Origin: Prorocentrum cordatum
Lineage: Eukaryota; Sar; Dinophyceae; Prorocentrales; Prorocentraceae
Assembly: GCA_963575745.1 (NCBI GenBank)
Contig: CAUYUJ010006279.1
Span: 1 to 20,000, forward strand
Direction of reading: 5' to 3'
Length of the DNA stretch: 20,000 nucleotides
The notes beneath the pieces are model-generated. The model had not been told where the DNA came from. It did no database searches and was given only the letters and a program-made list of their open reading frames with translations. Made by a program: the position numbers and the translations under genes. Below, piece by piece: positions 8,926 through 16,594 of this stretch. Position 1 is the stretch's first letter, and each line of letters begins with the position of its first letter.

Positions 8926-11349
8926 TTAGAGCGACATCTTCCCGCTTTCGTCGAACCCTTTCTTCGATTTCTTCGGCGCGGGCTGGCCCGAAGGCTTCCC
9001 TTTGGCCCTCTTGGCCGCGTCCGTCTTCCACGTCTCCTCGGCCGCATTCTTCTTCGGTGCGGTTTTGGGTCTCGCCTCCCACAGGAGCTCTTCTCCTTTC
9101 TTCACGGCCGTGGTATTCACCAGCACAGGGACATTCACGGCGAGCACGACCCCGCCTGTCCCAGGCACGCACACCGCCACTTCTTTCGTCTCCAGCTCCA
9201 TGTTGATGCGCGCAACTGCGCTTTCATTACGGCTGTTTCTCTGCTGGATCTCCTGTTCCGTGACTCTGTTGACTGCCCAGAAGACGTGCATTGTCTCTTG
9301 CGCATCCCACTTCCATGCTCTCAACCGCACATCGTGGTCAGCCACGTCGGCTGGCGTCTTGTCCGCAGGCGGCTTGAACTCGGGGTGCAAGTAGAAGGTC
9401 GTGGGCGTGGCCCCATTTGGATCTCCTTTCACCCAGACTTGCACGGCCACCCTCTCGGTGTGCGTGCTTGCGGCGTGCACCTTGGATGCCTTTGGGACGC
9501 ACGGCCACAACTCGATGCATTTTTCGTCGTTTGCAGCGGTTGCCTTGACGGTGCGTTTATCTGTGTCAGCGTCTTGCAACACCTCTACTTGCGCTTCCGC
9601 AACTGCGGACATGTGGCGCGCCCAAAGGCACAGCAACACTGCGCTGACCAAAGCAGGCTCCCGCCCCAGCTCCTTCGCTGCCGCTGAACGCCTCCATTCG
9701 GCGATTGGCGAAGGGAAGGATCCGCGTGGAATGGCCGTCGTGTCCCTGCTGCGCTGGTGGTTCGTTGGTAATTGCGTCGTGGGGTCAAAGGAAATGACCG
9801 TCGGCATCAACTCGTGCCCCTCTGCGGAAGCCTTTGTCTTCCCCGCCACTGCGGGCTCATTCGGTTCTGGGCGCGGCAACGCGTTGAAATCGAACCAATC
9901 GGGCTTCCCGCCTCCGACTCACACTTCGCCGAGGGCCTTCTCAAGGGCGTCCCGATTGGACTTCGGCTCCACCTTCCCCGTGGCCTCCGCGCAAGCGCGG
10001 AGGAGCGCCTGACGATGTCCTGGGATACTTCGTTCCTTGACGTGGGTGTCCTTCAGGTACTGCATGAAGCCGTCTGCGGTCAGTATGCACAGGTTCGCCT
10101 TGAACTCGATCGCCTTCTCAGGGCCATGCCGTCGATGGCCTTGCTCAGCGTGAACAAGTACAAACGGAGAGCCGAGTTCATGTCGATGAGGAAGTCTCGG
10201 AACTCCTTCTTCTTCCACGATTGTTCTGGGTCAGGGCACCACACAGGTGTGTCAACGCCCCTCTTCCTCGCAGGCGCGTTCCTGTAGCATCGCATCACCA
10301 CGGCAACCTTGACCCACGGCACTTCGTCGGGAAGCTCGCTGGCTGCCCCGAAGGCACCGAGCCGAAGGGCCCTTCTCCTGGAGTTCACGTAGACCTCGCA
10401 GAACTGGAGCAGCAAGGGGATGAACTGCGCTTTCGTGCTCCCGAGCCCAACCACGAACGAGAACAGCTCAATGAAGTCTGGGTCCTGAACGACTCGATCG
10501 AGTTCGTGCATGACGGAGAGCTTGACCTTGTCAAAGGCAACCTGATCCGCAACTGCGGCGTGCAGCTCCGCGTCAACAGCCTTGCACAGAACACGGAGCG
10601 CGGTGATTTCAGTCGTTCGCAACGCAAAATCGGCTCCTTTATTGAGGGACTGGCTGATGAGCGAAGCACCAGTGGGTTCCTCGTCCATGATTTTCCAGCT
10701 AAGCACTTCCATGAGCATACCCCCTGCACGAGTTTCTTAGCGACAGGGTCATGTTCCGCCACTGCGGCCATGTCGAGATTGCCGTCCTTATCGAGCACGC
10801 GCTTCAGCCTCGCGCTCTCGTCCTCCGTGAACTCCATGCCTTGGGGGATGGGCACTTGGCTCCCAGGGCGCACGCCCGCAACACGAGGCACAAGTGGGAG
10901 TGCGAACACGTCCCATACGCAACGTCTGTTCCGCAACTGCGGTCGAAGCACGCAGCGAGGTGGCCGGTCGCTTTTTCCAGATTGTACTCTGTGTACGTCT
11001 GGAACTTCGGGTCCTCCTTTGTTCTCAGCACCAGCTCTTGTGCTGGGTACATCTGAACGCAGACACCTTCGTGGTCAGCTTCGGCTTGCGTGAATCCAGC
11101 CAGGAAGATTTTCACAGCGAGTTCCCGAACCCGTTCCTGCTGAGGGTAGTGCCCGCCTCGGTTGCCCGTGTGCGGGGCGAGCATGAGCACAGGGAGGCGC
11201 ACCTTGTCCCCTGTCCTGAATCTAGACCTCAAGGCGTTGGCCCTCTGAAAGATCCCTTGCGTTCCGCATGGAACTGCGGCTGTCTCGTCCGCCACTGCGG
11301 CTTTCTTGTCCGCCACTGCGGCATTATCTGTGCCGACGCTGTCGTTCAT
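8926..11349 (-). pseudogene. gene B: large unknown protein, disrupted
   Basis: Stop at 8926; first clear ATG at 11349, about 808 residues if frames are joined. I do not recognise a family. The first third has a conserved-looking block (F-R-T-G-D-K-V-R-L-P-V-L, then Q-Q-E-R-V-R-E-L-A-V-K-I and a Cys/Met-containing V-C-V-Q-M-Y-P). The middle is helical and hydrophobic. The last third has Trp-containing strands, a segment ending K-K-G-E-E-L-L-W-E-A vaguely like the end of SET-type domains (too weak to call), and a Lys-rich tail. Damage: apparent one-base losses near 10930-10960, at the C5 run 10720-10724 and at the G3 run 10121-10123, plus an in-frame TGA at 9919-9921 after which the same frame stays open for 331 codons. 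The ATG leader lacks an adjacent pyrimidine tract; one occurs at 11530-11690. Confidence 0.6.
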
Positions 11350-12047
11350 ATCTGTGCCGACGCTGTCCGCCACTGGGGCCCGGAGCTCCGATATGGCGGA
11401 CTATGGCACGACGTCCGTCGCTCAGGGTGGAGGCGCGTGTGCCAGGAGCCCAACGACCTGCTGAGCCGAATGCCTGCGGACGACTGAAGGCTCAGTTTTA
11501 ATCCAAAATATCGGGCGAGAGCTTGGGGGGGGTGCAGGCTGGAGGAGGGGGGGGGGTGCAAGCTGGAGGAGGACGAGGAGGGGAAGGGGAAGGAGAGCTA
11601 GGACGGAGGTGGCGGGGGGATGCGGCCTGGAGGAGGACGAGGAGGGAGGAGGGAGGAGGGAGGAGGGAGGAGGGAGGGGGGAGGAGGGACGACGACGACG
11701 ACTGCTGACGACAGACGACAGACTTGACGACGACGACGACCGACGACGACTGCTGACGACAGACGACAGACGCGACGACGACGACGGCAGCGACGACGAC
11801 GAGGACGGACGACGACGATGATGATGACCCAGCGCGCGCACACTTATTGCAAACTGCGGCTTCGCAACCGCGTGCTCTCCTATTATACGCAACCGCAACT
11901 GCGGCTTCGCAACCGCAACCCCGCAATTGCGGGCTATCCTACACCGCAACATGCACTCCATCGCTAATGGGATGCACTACGCAGGCAGCAGGCGCCCAGT
12001 AGTACCGAGCTCTGTTCCGCAACTGCGGCTCCTCGGTCTTGCCGCAC
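11350..12047. repeat. spacer with GGA and GAC microsatellites
   Basis: 11527-11690 is a GGAGGA/GGGGG-rich tract (pyrimidines on the coding strand). 11690-11825 is a GAC/GACGAC tract with two near-copies of an ACGACAGACGACAGAC block. 11840-11935 has clustered 12-mers (11893, 11921) and degenerate CGCAAC pieces. Apparent long frames here are translations of microsatellites. The pyrimidine side faces gene B and could serve as its leader. Confidence 0.75.
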
Positions 12048-13873
12048 TCACCGCTCGTCCGCAACTGCGGCAGATCGCGCCTCTTCGTGCTTCCGCTTGC
12101 TCGCCCGACTCTGGCGTCCGTGGCCGACGAAGACGACGTTTTGGTGGATGCCCTCGCACCAGGGCGTGCTGAAGGTCTTCTCGTTGAGCTCCTTCTGAAT
12201 GACCTTGCCGATTGGGGGCAGCGCTGCCAAGCCGAGCTTTCTTCTGACTCCGCTACTGCGGTCAGGGTCATCCTCCCACTTGGGCATGTACTTCGCTGGG
12301 ACCCAGCGCCGAGAGATGATGGAGTCGCTTGTTCGATGCATCCAATCAGGGAGCCACTGGGGATCGTTCTTCGACGGCCTCCCTGCAAAATCCGTGTTGT
12401 AGTCCGCAATGCGCACGTCGCACGGGCCAATGGGGAGGACGTAATTCGGATGCAGGACGCGTGTGCCCTCCACAAGGCCTCCGAACAGGGCGGGTCCAGC
12501 CCTGAGCACCACCCCCATCGGGCAGGTGTAGCTGGCTCCGCAACTGCGGCCAATTGCTTGGAGCTGCTCAGGCGGGATGTCAAACAGGCCGCACAAGAAC
12601 CGCACATCATTTTTATGGATGGAAGCAACCGCGTCCTTGAAGAAACTTGGATGCCACGCTGTTTGTTATGATTGCGTGATCTTCTGTTGGAGACGTTCGG
12701 TGACTGCGTGTCTGGACACGACGGCAAAACGGATCACCGCGGCAGGATTCATGTCGGAGCCCTTCAGGAGAAAGCGCAGGATCGTGACGGCGTGGGTGGC
12801 CCCAACAACATGACCCGCAACTGCGGTCTCTGCGATGATGTGCGGGCGCACGAGCACCACGCCCGTGTCTCTGAACAGGCCAACCGTCGTCCAGTAAGGC
12901 TCCGCGGGGTTGTTTTTCAAAGTGACAGCGTCTTCGACGGCAGTCCTGAGTCCAACGGGAACGTCGTAGCTGCAAGCGCCTTCGACGTTCCCCGTGCGGA
13001 ACAGCTCGGGGTCCCATGCGACGAAGACGACCGCCGCAGTTTGGTGCAAGATGCACCTGAAGACATCTTCCTTTGTTGCCACATTCGTGATGACCACCAC
13101 GTTGAACACCAAAGCGATGGTGGATGGAACCCGATTGCCGTCTGCTGTACGAAGGAATCCTTCGTTCCACTTGGGGCGTTCCCCAACGTAGTTTATCCCT
13201 GGAGGGGACCTGTCCGCTGCTTCTTCCGCGGTGCTCCCGCATCTTCCCGCAACTGCGGTTCCGACGGAGGCCCCGCGCGACCCCGCGACTGCGGTTCTGA
13301 CAGCGGCGAGCCTTCCGTGGGAGGCGGCCTTTTCCTCGGCCGCGAATCGGCCGAGGCGATTGTCTCGGCGGCTTTCTCCTGGGAGGCGGCCTCGTCTTCG
13401 GGTTGGGCGCCTAGTTTGGACTCGGCTGCGAGCAGCACGGCCGAGGGCGCGCTGCTCCCAGATGAGCCGCGCGCGGCACCTGGCTCGCCGGCCACCCCCG
13501 CAACTGCGGTCTCGGTGGCGGCTCCCGTCACTGCTGGTTGGTCCTGCTGCTTCGTCGGCGTCTGCGCCCGAGGCCCCCATGTTGCCTTGGGGGTCAAGTG
13601 CGCCCTGCGCAACTGCGCCTCTTCGCGCCTCCCGCCAGCAGAGCTCCCACTCGCAGCGCTTATCGGCGGCGGCGGCCGATATTCCCGCGAGGAGCTAGAC
13701 GACTGCGGGGAGGCCTCGCGCGGCGGTCGCTCGGGGCTTCCGCAACTGCGGTCCTCCGTCGGCTCCGCGACTGCGGCTTCCGCGGCAGCCCCTTGCAGGC
13801 CGAACCTTTCCCGCAGTTGCTGCTTCAGCTCGGCGAACCGCTTGTCGACCTCGGCTTTGCGACCTGGGTCCAT
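12048..13873 (-). pseudogene. gene C: diverged EEP-like relative of gene A, disrupted
   Basis: ATG at 13873 (M-D-P-G-R-K-A-E-V-D-K), stop at 12048; about 608 codons when joined. Residues 1-220 are low-complexity, Pro/Ser/Ala/Arg-rich after a short charged helix. The rest looks folded: I-N-Y-V-G-E-R-P-K-W, strands ending A-A-V-V-F-V-A-W-D-P, then K-N-D-V-R-F-L-C-G-L-F-D-I near residue 420. The last block aligns with gene A's E-W-D-V-E-V-C-M-G-D-F-N-M by pattern and by the preceding F-x5-hydrophobic spacing, but G-D-F-N is replaced by G-L-F-D, and the Glu of A-L-C-E-S-D corresponds to V-A-W-D-P. A catalytic role is therefore doubtful. Damage: one apparent base loss at the G4 run 13204-13207 and an in-frame TAA at 12666-12668. 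A pyrimidine tract ending CTCTCCCAAG (AG at 13920-13921) lies about 48 bases before the ATG. Confidence 0.6.
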
Positions 13874-14535
13874 GGCGTGGCCGCGCGCGGCCCCCGTCCG
13901 ACGGGGGAACTGCGGCCGGCTTGGGAGAGGAAGGACAACGAGGGAGACGGCGGGGATGAGGACGAGGAAGGCGAAGAGGAGGATGGAGAGGACGCGACGG
14001 AAGAGGATGGCGCGAAGAGCTCAGACGAGTGTGAAAGGAGCAAGGGGACTGCGACGAGGATGACGGGGCAGAAACGGAGGAGGAATCAACAAAGTCCGCA
14101 ACTGCGGCCCTCGGGGGGGACTGCGACGAGGACGACGGGAAATGACTCGGCCAACGGAGGCGGGCTACGGCCATCGGAAGGAACTGCGACGAGGAGGAAA
14201 GGCGGAGGGAGGAGACTGCGACGAGGACGACGGGGAAGGGGCGACGAGGACGACGAACAACTGCGGATCCATCTGTTAAAGTACCTGTCTCCGCAACTGC
14301 GGCCGCGCTAATTAACGTCACGAGTGCTTCAACGGAGGTGATGCGCGCCCGAAGCACCTAATTACAGCGGTCAGTCGTGGGAGCGCCGCAACTGCGGCCA
14401 AGCTGTAAGAAGTCGCTAGAAGGCAGCGCCGCAACTGCGGCCGAAAGCGCGCATAGTGAGTCAAACGAGCGCGGCGTCACGCGATCGGTCCCCGCAACTG
14501 CGGTTCCATGGCTGCGCAATCCCGCAACTGCGGTG
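13874..14535. repeat. spacer between D and C with GACGAGGACGACG-type repeat
   Basis: 14040-14240 holds four degenerate copies of a unit containing ACTGCGACGAGGACGACGGG at about 50-60-base spacing. The unit includes ACTGCG, half of the 12-mer. 13920-13990 is pyrimidine-rich on the coding strand and may be the leader of gene C. Six exact 12-mers (14096, 14291, 14386, 14429, 14492, 14522) lie here, the last four within 150 bases after the stop of gene D. No gene is supported. Confidence 0.6.
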
Positions 14536-15701
14536 TCAAGGCTGCGCGGACCACCGCGGGTGCAGCTGCGCCCCCTTGCTCGCGTCGAACCGCCCAGGAT
14601 TCGGATGGGCGTGCAGCATCTTCCAGAACGTGAACGTTCCGTGGCCATCGCTCTTGCCGAGACCTGCCCTCGGGCCCCGCACGGGATGCGAGTGCGGTTC
14701 CACCTCATACGTGTTGAACTTCGGGCTAGACCAGGATGGGTGGACGCGAATGCCCGAGCCGTCGTCGCGGATGAGGACGAAATCCCACTGGGGCAGAGGA
14801 TTCTTTGCGCCTGTCCTCTGTCCACCCCTTTCGTGTGCCTCATGTTGTCGAGACTGCTAGGGCACGGGCGGCACTCGCAGCGGACCAACCCGCGACTGCG
14901 GTCATTGTCAGGGCCGCGCACGACGCGCAGCATTGTAGGTCCATCCATCTGCGCGACCATCTCCAGCCAAGACCACGGCACTTTGACAGTGTGGTCCCAG
15001 TCCCAATCCCTGTTGTCCTGCGCCTTCCCCTTTGCGCGGTAATTAAGGATCTTCGAAATTTCCTCCGCAACTGCGGTACCTCCGAAGACGGGCGTGCGGC
15101 TGCCGAAAGGGTTTTCTCGGTCTTCGTACTCGTCTCGGAACCACTTCAAGGCCGCGTTGTGCTGCTTATAATTGCCGTTCCAGTTCGCCCTGGAGTTCTC
15201 GAAGAATTCCAACTTGAAAAATGGCAGCGGCTCATTGCGCACAATTTGAAACAGCGCAACTGCGCCTTGTTCTTCGCGCCCTGGGGGAAGCAGGGGACCG
15301 CCTCCTTTGCCCGCCGCTGTTGCGGCCGCGGGCTCCGCGGCAGGAGAACCTGCCGAGGCACTCGAGCGGCCACCTTCCCATGCATTCCACCAGCCACCCT
15401 CGTCGTCCCACCAGCGGGCGCCATCCATTCCCCAACCCTCGCATCCGTTGCCGCCCCATCCGCCGCCCTCCCATCCGCGACTGCGGTCACTTCCGTCGCC
15501 GCCATCCTGCGCTTTTCCTCTCCATCCGCCAAGAGAATCTCCGCCGCCCCAGCCGCCACTGCGGTCACCTCCGCCGCCGTATCCGCCACTGCGGCCGCCC
15601 CACCCCCCACTTGTTCCCCAACCGCCGCCGCTGCTCTTTGAAGAATCCGCAACTGCGGCCCGTGTTTCCTCTTCCGCTTTGTCATCCCACCCTGCACGCA
15701 T
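14536..15701 (-). CDS. gene D: Gly/Trp-rich unknown protein (one frameshift)
   Basis: Stop TGA at 14536; first in-frame ATG at 15701 (M-R-A-G-W-D-D), 388 residues after one base is restored at the C4 run 14825-14828. The frame is open upstream to 15905 and beyond with a Leu-rich hydrophobic stretch, but that stretch is encoded by a CTC-repeat pyrimidine tract, so a signal peptide is not supported. Residues 1-120 are Gly/Trp/Ser-rich repeats (G-G-W-G type). The remainder looks folded, with F-F-E-N-S-R-A-N-W-N-G-N-Y, a W-F-R-D-E-Y-E block, D-W-D-W-D-H-T-V-K-V-P-W-S-W, a Cys pair (C-E-C-R-P-C), and a C-terminal P-Q-W-D-F-V-L-I-R-D-D-G-S-G / W-S-S-P-K-F-N-T-Y-E segment. No known family recognised. 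First gene of the minus-strand series. Confidence 0.6.
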
Positions 15702-16491
15702 CTCTGCCCCGACTGCAGGCCGCGGAGGCGGGCGCGAGCCCGCCCAACCGCCGTGAAACCTACCGTCGGCGCGGGCTTGAGCCGAACGTGCATGGAGGAG
15801 GAGGACGAGGAGGAGGAGGGTGAATGTGAGGAGGATGATGCGTTCCTGGGAGGTGTGCCTTCGCGTGCAACACAAGAGCCCTGAGAATTCCTGAGGCCCC
15901 TCCAACAGCCAAGGACGCGGATGACAAGAAAGCCGAGAAGATTGGGAACCGATTGAGGATTAAGAGGCGTGCGACGAAAGGGATGATGATGACGAAGAGG
16001 AAGATCAGTGAAGGGGAGGAGCGGACAGGAATTATGGAGGAGTGATAGCAGAGGAGGAAGAGGGGGAAGGGGGAGGAGGAGAAGGAGGAGGAGGAGGGAG
16101 AGGAAAAGGGGGAGGAGGAGGAGGAGGAAGAAGGTGAGGAGGAGGAGGAGGAGGAGGAGGAAGAGGAGGAGGAGGAGGAGGAGGAGGAAGAGGAGGAGGA
16201 CGACGACGACGAGGAGGAGGAGGAGGAGGAGAGGGAGAAGGAGAACGGGGACAGGAGGACAAGGACGGAGAAATATAACAAATGAGGGGGAGGAGGCGGA
16301 GGAGGAGGAGGACGAGGAGGAGAAGCAGGAAGAGGAGGAGGAGAGGGGGGAGGAAGAGTGCGCGTGAGACTGGGAGAACGAGGTAATGAATTAGAGAGGG
16401 AACGGGGGAGGAGGGAGGACAAGGAAGAGCATACAGCGACGAGAAGAGGAGAAGGAACAGACGAAGGCTCCTGCTGATCGCATTTCCGCAT
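15702..16491 (-). promoter_or_regulatory. long pyrimidine tract upstream of gene D (GGA repeat on plus strand)
   Basis: About 16008-16410 is nearly pure purine on the plus strand, (GGA/GAG)n with short GAC insertions. A second, shorter tract lies at 15795-15840. On the coding strand these are CCT repeats just before gene D, the first gene inside the right TIR. They may act as a promoter-like or trans-splice element, or be simple microsatellite. The poly-Ser, poly-Pro and poly-Arg frames here are translations of the repeat. Confidence 0.5.
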
Positions 16492-16594
16492 CGTTCAAAG
16501 CAGTGCCGGGGCACTGCTTTGAACGACTGGTGATGTTCAAAGCTGTTCCCCGGCACTGTGTTCCATCGTCGCCGTTATAAGGGCTATCGGAATA
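16492..16594 (-). repeat. right terminal inverted repeat
   Basis: This is the inverted partner of 180-282, with equal length. The inner hairpin 16492-16525 has perfect 16-bp arms around GG. The second hairpin (16530-16566) is degenerate. The outer segment ends GGGCTATCGGAATA at 16594, matching the left end with two mismatches in 29. Satellite sequence starts immediately after. Confidence 0.85.

Larger units (their letters stand above)
348..15658 (-). repeat. dispersed 12-mer palindrome CCGCAACTGCGG, ~70 copies
   Basis: The unit is two 5-base arms around AC. Exact copies start at 348, 384, 503, 745, 784, 1055, 1629, 1818, 2145, 2253, 2611, 2692, 3051, 3435, 3904, 4330, 4674, 4802, 5425, 5699, 6494, 6518, 7141, 7169, 7918, 8221, 8869, 9597, 10547, 10931, 11893, 12017, 12059, 12538, 12815, 13247, 13498, 13740, 14096, 14291, 14386, 14429, 14492, 14522, 15065 and 15647. 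Copies with an AT centre: 1359, 6275, 11921. Copies with C, G or T at base 5: 652, 1718, 3711, 4137, 4252, 6023, 6676, 7522, 8769, 8906, 9843, 10756, 11289, 11310, 12250, 13283, 13765, 14890, 15475, 15553, 15583. I found no full copy in the opposite orientation (CCGCAGTTGCGG on the plus strand) and none in the flanking satellite. In the genes the sense strand reads CCGCAGTTGCGG, translated as A-V-A, R-S-C-G or P-Q-L-R depending on frame. Positions were read by eye; a few more degenerate copies may be missed. Confidence 0.95.
180..16594. mobile_element. giant TIR-bounded transposon (~16.4 kb) inserted in satellite DNA
   Basis: Seen directly: satellite sequence is interrupted at 179/180 and resumes in phase at 16594/16595. 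The two edges are inverted copies of each other: 103 bp at each end, the outer 29 bp with two mismatches and the inner 34 bp identical. Inside are six genes, all on the minus strand, including a DDE transposase with DD34D spacing. Known: pogo/Tc1/mariner transposases insert at TA. Both element ends read TA inward (180-181 and the complement of 16594-16593), and the uninterrupted satellite has CTAG at this place. A clean target-site duplication is not visible, so the exact edges are uncertain by 1-2 bp. No DNA polymerase B, retroviral-type integrase or capsid gene was recognised, so it is not a Maverick/Polinton. Inferred: one mobile unit carrying cargo genes, probably a damaged copy. Confidence 0.8.

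Noticed and set aside
11346-11961. Ser/Pro/Val-rich frames on both strands
   Set aside because: Translations of GGA and GAC microsatellites.
348-15658. CRISPR array built from the 12-mer
   Set aside because: Spacing is irregular, copies lie inside genes, and no cas genes are present.
15760-16491. Poly-Ser/Pro-rich minus frames and a poly-Arg plus frame
   Set aside because: Translations of a GGA/CCT microsatellite.
180-16594. Maverick/Polinton or giant-virus insertion
   Set aside because: No DNA polymerase B, packaging ATPase, capsid or retroviral-type integrase is recognisable.
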